Assembly (NCBI RefSeq): GCF_028868675.1
Contig: NZ_JAGWUA010000017.1
Span: forward strand, 1 to 42,931
Length of the DNA: 42,931 nucleotides
Source: Bradyrhizobium sp.
GTDB lineage: Bacteria; Pseudomonadota; Alphaproteobacteria; Rhizobiales; Xanthobacteraceae
Direction of reading: 5' to 3'
The translations under genes and the position numbers were made by a program. Each line of letters begins with the position of its first letter. Position 1 is the stretch's first letter. Shown here piece after piece: positions 7,346 to 14,994 of this stretch. The notes under the pieces were generated by a model. The model was not told where the DNA came from, searched no databases, and saw only the letters and a program-made list of their open reading frames with translations.

Positions 7346-8602
7346 GTGCCCGGGAAGGCGACAGCGATCGACTTCACCGGCATCATCCGGGAAGGCGATC
7401 TCGTGGTCTGCGGGCAGGCGACCGCGGAGCCGCGCACCCTCACTGAAGCGCTGGTCGCGCAGGCGGATCGGTTGCCGCCGTTTCGCATGCTGGTCGGCCC
7501 GGTATTCTCGGATACCTTTCCCGCCGGCTGCGCGCCGAACATCTCGTTCGCGAGCTACGGCGTGATCGGCAATGCGCGGCGGCTGGCGCGCGCCGGGCGG
7601 CTCGACGTGATCCCGAGCAACTACAGCGCCTTCTGCGTCGATTTCGCCTCGGGGCGGCACCGCGCCGATGTCGTCCTGGTGCAACTCGCGCAGGCTCCTG
7701 ACGGACGGCTGAGTGCGAGCCTCTCCAACGACTATGTGATCGACGCCACGCGGCGCGCACGCCTCGTCGTCGCCGAGATCAATCCGGACGCACCCTGGAC
7801 CTATGGCACCGAGTGGCCCGACGACGTGCCGCTGCATGTTCGCGTCGCCGCCCGCCGGCCGCCGGTCGAGTTGCCGTCGCCGCCGCTCGACGACGTTTCG
7901 CGCCGGATCGCCGCGCACGCGGCGGGGCTGATCGCCGACGGCAGCACGCTGCAATTCGGCGTCGGCCGGATCCCGGACGCGATCCTGTCCTCGCTCTCGC
8001 ACGCCCGCGACCTCGGCATTCACTCCGGCCTGATCAATGACGCCGTGGTCGACCTGATCGAGTGCGGAGCCGTGACGAATGCCTGCAAGGGCATCGATTC
8101 CGGGATCGCCGTCACCAACCAGGTGATCGGCACGCAGCGCCTCTATCGTTTCGTCGACCGGAACGAGGCGGTGAGCGTCCGGCCCGCGTCGTATACGCAC
8201 AGCCAGTCCGTGCTCGCGCGGATCGAACGGCTGGTTGCGATCAACTCCGCGCTGCAGGTCGGCCTCGACGGCAGCGTCAATTCCGAGACGCTGGACGGCG
8301 TGGCGGTCGGCGCGATTGGCGGGCAGCTCGACTTCGTGCGTGGCGCCAACACCTCGCCGGGAGGCAGAGCGATCATCGCGTTGCCGGCGACGACTTCCGG
8401 CGGGACCAGTCGCATCGTGCCCGACGTCGAGACGGTGACGACGCCGCGCGCCGACGTCGACGCCATCGTCACCGAATGGGGTGTAGCGGAGCTGCGCGGC
8501 TGCGGCCTTGCCGAGCGCGCGCGCCGCATGATCGCGATCGCGGCGCCCGAGCATCGCGACGGGCTGGTGGCACGGTGCCGGCAGATGATGCGGGACGCCT
8601 GA
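7346..8602 (+). CDS. Acetyl-CoA hydrolase/transferase (Cat1/4-hydroxybutyrate CoA-transferase type) family protein
   Basis: A 418-residue protein of the family I CoA-transferases that form one long chain. The C-terminal GAIGGQLDFVRGA is the family's CoA-binding glycine motif, and FGVGRIPDAI and IHSGLINDAVVDLIECG are conserved family blocks. In the second block the catalytic Glu normally follows His-Thr/Ser; here residue 228 is Gly. Start is GTG at 7346, 12 bp after the dehydrogenase; no ATG fits. By context it should move CoA onto the imported acid, or release CoA from an intermediate. The missing Glu makes the chemistry uncertain, so I give no gene symbol. Confidence 0.8.
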   Translation: MPGKATAIDFTGIIREGDLVVCGQATAEPRTLTEALVAQADRLPPFRMLVGPVFSDTFPAGCAPNISFASYGVIGNARRLARAGRLDVIPSNYSAFCVDFASGRHRADVVLVQLAQAPDGRLSASLSNDYVIDATRRARLVVAEINPDAPWTYGTEWPDDVPLHVRVAARRPPVELPSPPLDDVSRRIAAHAAGLIADGSTLQFGVGRIPDAILSSLSHARDLGIHSGLINDAVVDLIECGAVTNACKGIDSGIAVTNQVIGTQRLYRFVDRNEAVSVRPASYTHSQSVLARIERLVAINSALQVGLDGSVNSETLDGVAVGAIGGQLDFVRGANTSPGGRAIIALPATTSGGTSRIVPDVETVTTPRADVDAIVTEWGVAELRGCGLAERARRMIAIAAPEHRDGLVARCRQMMRDA

Positions 8603-8611
8603 CCGCGCGCG

Positions 8612-9001
8612 TCATTCCGCCGCGATCTGCCCGAGGCGACGCCTGGCCTGGCCCATCCAGCGCGCGAGCCGGGCGATCAGCGGATTGCCCTGATTCTTGA
8701 CGTCGAGCTCGAAGGTCTCGGCCGGGTACACCAGCGCGCAGCGCGACGGAGCGCTCGCGATCCTGGCGAACTCCACCGCCGAACTCCTGAAGAGAAAGAG
8801 TCCGCCGATGTGGCCTGCGGCTTCGCGTGCGACCCAGAGGCCGGCCCTGTTCCGCCCGATGAAGAATGCCGGAATGGACGCGCTGACGACGTCGGGATCG
8901 AGCGGCTGAAACGGAGTCCTGGGCTGGTACACGGCCGTCGCGCGCTCGTCAGCCCGAGGACCAGCCGGGCGATGTGCGGTATTGAAGGTGATCGCGGCCA
9001 T
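8612..9001 (-). CDS. Uncharacterised small protein (129 aa)
   Basis: Start chosen at the ATG at 9001, which has an excellent GAGGAGG ribosome site; the longer frame to 9364 runs across the neighbouring gene in an Arg/Ser-rich shadow frame. The protein has no signal peptide or membrane helix. A central block FFIGRNRAGLWVAREAAGHI followed by a short hydrophobic segment looks like a compact beta-rich domain; the C-terminal 30 residues are basic (LARWMGQARRRLGQI). It lies 79 bp after the gene at 9081-9554 and could share its transcript. I do not recognise the family and assign no function. Confidence 0.6.
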   Translation of the reverse strand: MAAITFNTAHRPAGPRADERATAVYQPRTPFQPLDPDVVSASIPAFFIGRNRAGLWVAREAAGHIGGLFLFRSSAVEFARIASAPSRCALVYPAETFELDVKNQGNPLIARLARWMGQARRRLGQIAAE

Positions 9002-9080
9002 TGCGGCCTCCTCGCGATCGCGATGCATATATTCTGTCGCAACGTGCGCAGATTGCGTCACGATTCGAACCTCGACTTGT

Positions 9081-9554
9081 TTAACCGAAACTGTCGCATC
9101 CGACGGGCTCATAGAGCGGGTGCGGCGCCGGACGGACGGAGGGGACGCTTGGCCGGCTGGCCTCGGCCATGAGGAGCTGCGCTTCCGTGAACGCGCAGAG
9201 CAGGGCAAGCGCGAGGTCCGCGTGTCGCGCCTCGACCGCGCTGTCCAGCCAGTCCGGCAGCTCGCGCTCGCGCGACAGGGCGCAGTGCCACTCGCCCTCG
9301 TCATAGGCGATGCGGCGGACCTGCCACAGCGGCAGTTCGAGTTCGAGCAGCGCGAGCGCCGCATCGGCCCAGGCCTCCGCGTCGACCAGCCGTGTCAGTC
9401 GTGCCGCCTTTTTGCTCTGGCCCAGCGAGGGAAAGCGCCGGCAGGCGTTGTCGATGACGTCAAGCATCAGGGGCCGCGTGACTGCATGCGCATTGCGCAG
9501 CACTTCGCCAGGCGGAGCCGGATCGTAGTGGTGGCGGAGAACGGACATGGTCAT
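9081..9554 (-). CDS. Uncharacterised protein (157 aa) with a kdp-type upstream motif
   Basis: A cytoplasmic-looking, mostly helical protein: SKKAARLTRLVDAEAWADAA and LELELPLWQVRRIAYDEGEW are the densest blocks, rich in Leu, Ala, Trp and acidic residues. It ends LYEPVGCDSFG. Two starts are possible, ATG at 9554 (MTMSVL) or 9548 (MSVL); neither has a strong ribosome site, and the longer form is given. The frame is open to 9596 but that extension has no better site. About 90 bp upstream is a 20-bp motif shared with the region before the kdp genes, so it may be co-regulated with potassium transport. I do not recognise the family. Confidence 0.55.
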   Translation of the reverse strand: MTMSVLRHHYDPAPPGEVLRNAHAVTRPLMLDVIDNACRRFPSLGQSKKAARLTRLVDAEAWADAALALLELELPLWQVRRIAYDEGEWHCALSRERELPDWLDSAVEARHADLALALLCAFTEAQLLMAEASRPSVPSVRPAPHPLYEPVGCDSFG

Positions 9555-9640
9555 ATCTCGCTTTGGGCGGCGGCACGAGGCCACCGGCGCCACCAAGATG
9601 GCCGGCGGAGCATTTGAAAACGAGATGAGGCGATGGCTGG

Positions 9641-9660
9641 AGATATAGGGATTTCATAAG
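9641..9660 (-). promoter_or_regulatory. Kdp-region 20-bp motif, copy facing the 9554 gene
   Basis: Read on the minus strand this is CTTATGAAATCCCTATATCT. It matches the copy at 9882-9901 at 17 of 20 positions and points the opposite way, toward the uncharacterised gene starting at 9554. Its right end (TATATC) could serve as a -10 element. Confidence 0.5.
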
Positions 9661-9698
9661 TGTGGACGGGGGGCGAAGCGCTCGCCAAGCACACCGGT

Positions 9699-9831
9699 GT
9701 CGTCCCTGCGAAGGCAGGGACCCATAACCACAGGATTTTGTTGTCGGAATGAAGACCGCGGCCCGGACCTTCGCAGCGACTGCTCCCCGGGATGATGGGT
9801 CCCGGGTCGCGCTCCGCTTGCCCGGGACGAC
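9699..9831. repeat. Bradyrhizobium-type intergenic palindromic repeat, 133 bp
   Basis: The element is bounded by inverted ends GTCGTCCC and GGGACGAC. Inside are a perfect hairpin CCCTGC-GAAG-GCAGGG (9704-9719) and a second CCCGGG-based stem near 9801-9826. It lies between the two motif copies. The wording of the ends and internal stems is typical of short repeats common between genes in this genus; copy number must be checked in the genome. Confidence 0.7.
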
Positions 9832-9881
9832 AGCTTCTTTTGCCTTGCCGACTTGACAACGCCAGGATCGCATCCGCGGCC

Positions 9882-9901
9882 CTTATGAGATTCCTATAAC
9901 T
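9882..9901 (+). promoter_or_regulatory. Kdp-region 20-bp motif, copy facing the kdp operon
   Basis: CTTATGAGATTCCTATAACT lies about 160 bp before the first kdp micro-ORF. The right end contains TATAAC, a near-consensus -10, with no good -35 at 17 bp, which would suit an activator-dependent promoter. KdpE is the obvious candidate activator because kdpE is in the same operon; this is inferred. Confidence 0.5.
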
Positions 9902-10062
9902 TCGCCGGGGTCGCCATCTCGAAAACCTATGCCGGCAATGGCACCTCAGCCGGCGAGATTTCCGGCCGGGCCATGCGCAAACGGATCGGGTTCGCCGCAA
10001 GCGATCGGCCCGGCAACAGAGGAAGGTTGCGTGAGGGAATGAGCGCAACAAGGAGAACTCCC

Positions 10063-10146
10063 ATGATGGACGTTCTGATGCTGGCGCTGGCCTTCGGCCT
10101 GTTCGCGCTCGCGATCGGCTACACCTACGCCTGCGAAAGGCTGTGA
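10063..10146 (+). CDS. KdpF-like micro-protein (27 aa) leading the kdp operon
   Basis: A 27-residue single-helix membrane peptide. ATG at 10063 is preceded by AAGGAGAA, an excellent ribosome site. After MMD comes one hydrophobic helix and then the end YTYACERL. The layout resembles KdpF in the next frame (MMFDY, helix, [11 protein letters not shown]): same double Met, same helix length, and a TYA followed by a short basic end. It lies 11 bp before kdpF. It may be a second KdpF-like stabilising peptide or a leader peptide. It is too short for standard gene finders, so homologues may often be unannotated. Confidence 0.6.
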   Translation: MMDVLMLALAFGLFALAIGYTYACERL

Positions 10147-10157
10147 GGGAGGCGAGT

Positions 10158-10247
10158 ATGATGTTCGACTATACACTCGCCGGAATCGTCTCGCTCGGCC
10201 TGCTGTTCTACCTGACCTACGCATTGCTGCGGCCCGAGCGCTTCTAG
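10158..10247 (+). CDS. kdpF: KdpF, small subunit of the K+-transporting ATPase
   Basis: A 29-residue peptide, the usual KdpF size, with one membrane helix and the family-typical end [11 protein letters not shown]. KdpF stabilises the KdpABC complex in the inner membrane. The ATG at 10158 follows GGGAGGCG; an adjacent ATG at 10161 is an alternative. It lies 115 bp before kdpA, a gap with no further ORF I can support. Confidence 0.85.
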   Translation: MMFDYTLAGIVSLGLLFYLTYALLRPERF

Positions 10248-10362
10248 CTCACTCCCAAGATTGCTGGCGGCCGCCGCCTGTCGTCGCCCTCCTGCCGGCT
10301 CTGCGTCTCGCGGCGATGCGCCCGTGAGGGTTCATCAAGGATTGATGTCAAGGACCCAAATC

Positions 10363-12066
10363 ATGACCGTGATCGGCTGGCTCCAGATCGTTGTCTTCTT
10401 CGCGATCGTCGTCGCGCTGGTCAAGCCGCTTGGCGGCTACATGACCCGGGTGTTCAACGGCGAGCGCACTTTCCTGTCGCCCGTGCTGCGCCCCGTGGAG
10501 GCCGGGATGTACCGGATCTCGGGCGTCGACGAGACGCGCGAGCAGCATTGGCTGACCTACACGGTCGCCATGCTGCTCTTTCACGTCGGCGGCGTCCTGA
10601 TCATTTATGGGCTGATGCGGCTGCAGGCGTTCCTGCCGCTCAATCCGGCCGGCCAGTCCGCGGTCGCCGAGGATCTCTCCTTCAACACCGCGATCTCCTT
10701 CATCACCAACACGAACTGGCAGAACTACGGCGGCGAAAGCACGCTGTCCTACCTGACCCAGATGGTCGGCCTGACGCACCAGAACTTCCTGTCGGCGGCA
10801 ACCGGCATCGCTCTGGCGGTGGCGCTGATCCGCGGCTTCTCCCGGGCCTCGGTGGGCACGATCGGCAACTTCTGGGTCGACGTCGTCAGGTGCACCCTCT
10901 ACGTCCTGCTGCCGATCTGTATCGTCTACGCGCTGTTTCTCGTCTCTCAGGGCATGCCGCAGACCCTCGGCGACTATGTCGAGGCCACCACGCTGGAAGG
11001 CGCCAGGCAGACCATCGCGGTCGGCCCGGTCGCCTCGCAGGTCGCGATCAAGATGCTCGGCACCAACGGCGGCGGCTTCTTCAACACCAACGCCGCGCAT
11101 CCCTTCGAGAACCCGACCGCATTGTCGAATTTCGTGCAGATGCTCTCGATCTTCGTGCTCGGTGCGGCACTCACCAACGTGTTCGGGCGCATGGTCGGCA
11201 ACCAGCGCCAGGGCTGGGCGATCCTCGCGGTGATGGGCGTGCTGTTCTTCGCCGGGGTTGCCGTCTGCTACTGGGCGGAAGCCAGCGGCACCTCCACCCT
11301 GCAGGCGCTCGGGCTCTCCGGCGGCAACATGGAAGGCAAGGAAGTCCGCTTCGGCATCGTCGCCTCCTCACTCTTTGCCGTGGTCACCACTGCGGCCTCC
11401 TGCGGTGCCGTCGACGCGATGCATGATAGTTTCACCGCACTCGGCGGCATGATCCCGCTCATCAACATGCAGCTCGGCGAGATCATCGTCGGCGGCGTCG
11501 GCGCCGGGCTCTACGGCATGCTGCTGTTCGTCATCCTCGCCATCTTCGTCGCGGGCCTGATGGTCGGCCGCACGCCGGAATATGTCGGCAAGAAGATCGA
11601 GACGCGCGAGGTCAAGATGGCGATGCTCGCGATCCTGGTGCTGCCGCTGATGTATCTCGGCTGGACCGCCGTCGCAGTGGTCTATCCGCCGGCCGTGGCG
11701 TCGATGGCCAATGCCGGGCCCCATGGCTTCACCGAGGTGCTCTACGCCTATACGTCGTCGACCGGGAACAACGGCTCGGCATTCGGCGGCCTGACCGGCA
11801 ACACCTTCTTCTACAACCTGACGCTCGCCTCGGCGATGTTCGTCGGCCGCTTCTTCATGATCATCCCGGCGATGGCGATCGCCGGATCGCTTGCGGCCAA
11901 GAAGTCCGTGGCGGCCTCGGTCGGCACCTTCCCGACCACCGGCGGGCTGTTCGTCGGCCTCGTGGTCGGCGTCATCCTGATCATCGGCGGCCTGACCTTC
12001 TTCCCGGCGCTCGCGCTCGGCCCCATCGTCGAGCATCTCGCGATGAACGCCGGAAATGTCTTCTGA
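10363..12066 (+). CDS. kdpA: K+-transporting ATPase subunit KdpA (potassium-binding channel-like subunit)
   Basis: A 567-residue polytopic protein, close to the 557 of E. coli KdpA, with about ten helices. The repeated selectivity-filter loops are visible: [35 protein letters not shown] (the loop holding the filter glycine), [20 protein letters not shown] and [15 protein letters not shown]. KdpA binds K+ with micromolar affinity and passes it to KdpB. The start at 10363 (MTVIGWLQ) fits the family and follows AAGGA; the open frame to 10261 is a proline/arginine-rich extension without homology. kdpB begins 24 bp later. Confidence 0.96.
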   Translation: MTVIGWLQIVVFFAIVVALVKPLGGYMTRVFNGERTFLSPVLRPVEAGMYRISGVDETREQHWLTYTVAMLLFHVGGVLIIYGLMRLQAFLPLNPAGQSAVAEDLSFNTAISFITNTNWQNYGGESTLSYLTQMVGLTHQNFLSAATGIALAVALIRGFSRASVGTIGNFWVDVVRCTLYVLLPICIVYALFLVSQGMPQTLGDYVEATTLEGARQTIAVGPVASQVAIKMLGTNGGGFFNTNAAHPFENPTALSNFVQMLSIFVLGAALTNVFGRMVGNQRQGWAILAVMGVLFFAGVAVCYWAEASGTSTLQALGLSGGNMEGKEVRFGIVASSLFAVVTTAASCGAVDAMHDSFTALGGMIPLINMQLGEIIVGGVGAGLYGMLLFVILAIFVAGLMVGRTPEYVGKKIETREVKMAMLAILVLPLMYLGWTAVAVVYPPAVASMANAGPHGFTEVLYAYTSSTGNNGSAFGGLTGNTFFYNLTLASAMFVGRFFMIIPAMAIAGSLAAKKSVAASVGTFPTTGGLFVGLVVGVILIIGGLTFFPALALGPIVEHLAMNAGNVF

Positions 12067-12090
12067 TCGAGCTCTTTCGGAGTCACGTCC

Positions 12091-14208
12091 ATGGAACCCG
12101 TCCATAAGCCCAACAAGCGCATGCCTGTTACGGCGATGCTGGATCCGAAGATCGTGATGCCTGCGATCGGCTCGGCCTTCGCCAAGCTCGATCCGCGGGC
12201 CATGATCAAGAACCCCGTGATGTTCGTGGTCGAGATCGTGGCCGCGCTCACCACCGTGATTTTCCTGCGCGACATCGCCAGCGGCGGCGAGGACCTCGGC
12301 TTCACTTTCCAGATCATCCTCTGGCTGTGGTTCACGGTGCTGTTCGCCAATTTCGCCGAGGCGGTGGCCGAGGGCCGCGGCAAGGCGCAAGCCGAGACGC
12401 TGCGCAAGACCCGTACCGAAAGCCAGGCCAAGCTGCTGACCGGCGCCGGCCGCGCCTTCAGGCTCGTCCCGGGCACGAGCCTCGAGGTCGGCGACATCGT
12501 GCTGGTCGAGGCCGGCGACACCATTCCCTCCGATGGCGAGGTGATCGAGGGCGTCGCTTCCGTCAACGAAGCCGCCATCACCGGTGAGTCCGCGCCCGTC
12601 ATCCGCGAGTCCGGCGGCGACCGCTCGGCGGTGACCGGCGGCACGCAGGTGCAGTCGGACTGGATCCGCGTCCGCATCACCGCGGCGCAGGGCTCGACCT
12701 TCATCGACCGCATGATCAGGCTGGTCGAGGGTGCCGAACGGCAGAAGACGCCGAATGAGATCGCGCTCAACATCCTGCTCGCCGGCCTCACCATCATCTT
12801 CGTGTTCGCGACCGTCACCATTCCGAGCTACGCGGCCTATGCCGGTGGCTCGATCTCGGTCATCATGCTGGTGGCGCTGTTCGTGACGCTGATCCCGACC
12901 ACGATCGGCGCGCTGCTTTCGGCGATCGGCATCGCCGGCATGGACCGCCTCGTGCGCTTCAACGTGCTGGCAATGTCGGGGCGTGCCGTGGAGGCCGCGG
13001 GCGACGTCGACACCCTCCTGCTCGACAAGACCGGCACCATCACGCTCGGCAACCGCCAGGCGACAGCGTTCCGCTCGGTGCGCGGCGCTACCGAGCAGGA
13101 ACTCGCGGACGCGGCCCAGCTCGCCTCGCTCGCGGACGAGACGCCCGAGGGCCGCTCCATCGTCGTGCTGGCGAAGGAGAAGTACGGCATCCGCGGCCGC
13201 GACATGGCCGAGTTCGGCGCCACCTTCGTCCCCTTCACGGCGCAGACCCGCATGAGCGGCGTCGACGCAGGCGGCTCGTCGGTGCGCAAGGGCGCGGTCG
13301 ACGCCATCCTCAACTACGTCGGCGGCGGCACCGCACAGGCGATCTCGTCGGGCAACGCGGTCCGCGCCATCCAGCCCACGCTGGCTTCGGACGCGGCCCG
13401 GGAAATCCAGTCGATCGCTGACGAGATCGCCACGGCCGGCGGCACGCCGCTGGCCGTGGCAAGAGACGGCCGACTGCTCGGAATCATCCAGCTCAAGGAC
13501 ATCGTCAAGGGCGGCATCCGCGAGCGTTTTGCGGAACTCCGCCGCATGGGCATCCGCACCATCATGATCACCGGCGACAACCCGATGACGGCGGCGGCGA
13601 TCGCCGCGGAAGCCGGCGTCGACGATTTCCTGGCGCAGGCGACGCCCGAGGACAAGTTGAGGCTGATCCGGGACGAGCAGGCCAAGGGCAAGCTGGTGGC
13701 GATGTGCGGCGACGGCACCAACGACGCGCCGGCGCTCGCGCAGGCCGACGTCGGTGTCGCCATGAACACCGGCACGCAAGCTGCGCGCGAGGCCGGCAAC
13801 ATGGTCGACCTCGACTCCAACCCGACCAAGCTGATCGAGGTGGTCGAGATCGGCAAGCAGCTCCTGATGACGCGCGGTGCGCTGACCACGTTCTCCATCG
13901 CCAACGACGTCGCGAAATATTTTGCGATCATCCCGGCGATGTTCCTGACGTTCTACCCGCAGCTCAACGTGCTCAACGTCATGAACCTGTCGAGCCCGCA
14001 GAGCGCCATCCTGTCGGCGATCATCTTCAACGCGCTGATCATCATCGCGCTGATTCCGCTGGCGCTGAAGGGCGTCGCTTATCGGGCGGTCGGCGCCGGA
14101 GCGCTTCTGCGCCGCAACCTGATGGTCTACGGCGTCGGCGGCATCGTCATTCCCTTCATCGGCATCAAGGCGATCGACCTCGTGGTCACCGCTTTGCATT
14201 TGGCTTGA
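12091..14208 (+). CDS. kdpB: K+-transporting ATPase subunit KdpB (P-type ATPase)
   Basis: A 705-residue P-type ATPase, slightly longer than the 682 of E. coli. It carries the actuator TGES motif with Ser167 (equivalent to the inhibitory phosphorylation site Ser162 of E. coli), the phosphorylation motif DKTGT with Asp312, the nucleotide-domain segment, and [18 protein letters not shown] for the hinge. ATP hydrolysis here drives K+ entry through KdpA. A 124-bp palindromic repeat separates it from kdpC, unusual inside this operon. Confidence 0.97.
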   Translation: MEPVHKPNKRMPVTAMLDPKIVMPAIGSAFAKLDPRAMIKNPVMFVVEIVAALTTVIFLRDIASGGEDLGFTFQIILWLWFTVLFANFAEAVAEGRGKAQAETLRKTRTESQAKLLTGAGRAFRLVPGTSLEVGDIVLVEAGDTIPSDGEVIEGVASVNEAAITGESAPVIRESGGDRSAVTGGTQVQSDWIRVRITAAQGSTFIDRMIRLVEGAERQKTPNEIALNILLAGLTIIFVFATVTIPSYAAYAGGSISVIMLVALFVTLIPTTIGALLSAIGIAGMDRLVRFNVLAMSGRAVEAAGDVDTLLLDKTGTITLGNRQATAFRSVRGATEQELADAAQLASLADETPEGRSIVVLAKEKYGIRGRDMAEFGATFVPFTAQTRMSGVDAGGSSVRKGAVDAILNYVGGGTAQAISSGNAVRAIQPTLASDAAREIQSIADEIATAGGTPLAVARDGRLLGIIQLKDIVKGGIRERFAELRRMGIRTIMITGDNPMTAAAIAAEAGVDDFLAQATPEDKLRLIRDEQAKGKLVAMCGDGTNDAPALAQADVGVAMNTGTQAAREAGNMVDLDSNPTKLIEVVEIGKQLLMTRGALTTFSIANDVAKYFAIIPAMFLTFYPQLNVLNVMNLSSPQSAILSAIIFNALIIIALIPLALKGVAYRAVGAGALLRRNLMVYGVGGIVIPFIGIKAIDLVVTALHLA

Positions 14209-14211
14209 GAT

Positions 14212-14335
14212 CGTCATTGCGAGCGAAGCGAAGCAATCCAGAAATGCTTCCGTGGCTGAGAGCCTGGATTGCTTCGTCGCGGAGCCTGTCATCGGGCCGC
14301 GCTTCGCGCGGGCCCGTTGGCTCCTCGCAATGACG
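14212..14335. repeat. Palindromic repeat inside the kdp operon, 124 bp
   Basis: Inverted ends CGTCATTGCGAG (14212-14223) and CTCGCAATGACG (14324-14335) enclose an inner pair GAAGCAATCCAG / CTGGATTGCTTC. It is a different sequence class from the repeat at 9699. Sitting between kdpB and kdpC, it would form a strong hairpin in the polycistronic mRNA; kdpC has its own GGAGAC ribosome site just after it. Confidence 0.75.
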
Positions 14336-14354
14336 GAAGAATAGGAGACGTAAC

Positions 14355-14954
14355 ATGCTCAGAGAAATCCGTCCCGCCATCGTCCTCTTGCTGGCGCTCA
14401 CCGTCATTACGGGACTGGCCTATCCGCTGGCGATGACCGGTCTTGCCGGCGTGCTCTTTCCCAGCCAGGCGCAGGGCAGCCTGATCGAGAAGGACGGCAA
14501 GGTCATCGGCTCCGCCCTGATCGGGCAAGAGTTCAAGGATGACAAATATTTCCACGGCCGTCCGTCGGCGACCTCGGCGCCGGATCCGGCCGATTCGACC
14601 AAGACGGTGTCGGCGCCCTACAACGCCGCCAACTCGTCCGGCTCCAATCTCGGCCCCACCAGCAAGGCGCTGGCCGACCGGCTCAAGGAAGATGTGGACA
14701 AGCTGAGGGCCGAAAACCCGAGCCAGCCAGTGCCGGTCGACCTCGTCACGACTTCGGGCAGCGGGCTCGACGCGCATATCTCGCCTGAAGCCGCGCTCTT
14801 CCAGGTGCCGCGGGTTGCGAAGGCGCGGAACATGCCGGAGGACGCGGTCAAGCAAATCGTTACGGCCAACACCGAAGGACGCCTGCTGGGCCTGCTGGGT
14901 GAGCCGCGCGTCAACGTTCTGGCTCTGAACCTGGCGCTCGACCGGGCCAAGTAG
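14355..14954 (+). CDS. kdpC: K+-transporting ATPase subunit KdpC
   Basis: A 199-residue protein (E. coli 190) with one N-terminal membrane anchor (about residues 8-30) and a periplasmic domain. Family blocks include [29 protein letters not shown] near residues 64-72, [13 protein letters not shown] and the late [10 protein letters not shown]. KdpC acts as a chaperone-like subunit that helps the KdpFABC complex bind ATP and K+. The ATG at 14355 follows GGAGACGTAAC. The start of kdpD is 40 bp downstream. Confidence 0.96.
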   Translation: MLREIRPAIVLLLALTVITGLAYPLAMTGLAGVLFPSQAQGSLIEKDGKVIGSALIGQEFKDDKYFHGRPSATSAPDPADSTKTVSAPYNAANSSGSNLGPTSKALADRLKEDVDKLRAENPSQPVPVDLVTTSGSGLDAHISPEAALFQVPRVAKARNMPEDAVKQIVTANTEGRLLGLLGEPRVNVLALNLALDRAK

Positions 14955-14994
14955 CGGCCTAGGCCCAAGAGGCGGAGACGACTATATTGTCCTG

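Larger units (their letters stand above)
9555..10062. other. 508-bp gap between divergent units: two motif copies and one palindromic repeat
   Basis: No gene fits here; frames crossing it are interrupted or are shadows. It holds the inverted 20-bp motif pair (9641-9660 and 9882-9901), a Bradyrhizobium-type palindromic repeat (9699-9831), and a lone TTGACA at 9853 without a matching -10. The last 160 bases before the first micro-ORF would be the kdp leader; I see no riboswitch-like fold that I can name. Confidence 0.6.

Noticed and set aside
6152..8554. 800-codon open frame opposite the dehydrogenase and CoA-transferase genes
   Set aside because: Shadow frame with Arg/Asp/His-rich sequence and no family features.
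9853..9858. TTGACA as a kdp promoter -35
   Set aside because: No -10 like sequence at 16-18 bp; the TATAAC in the conserved motif is 36 bp away, too far to pair with it.
10247..10362. Upstream extension of kdpA or another micro-ORF between kdpF and kdpA
   Set aside because: The open extension is Pro/Arg-rich with no similarity to KdpA and no better ribosome site; no other short frame with a start site was seen.
11368..14292. 974-codon open frame opposite kdpA/kdpB/kdpC
   Set aside because: Its product is rich in Asp, Arg, His and Gly with no domain; it is the antisense shadow of genes with clear KdpA and KdpB motifs.
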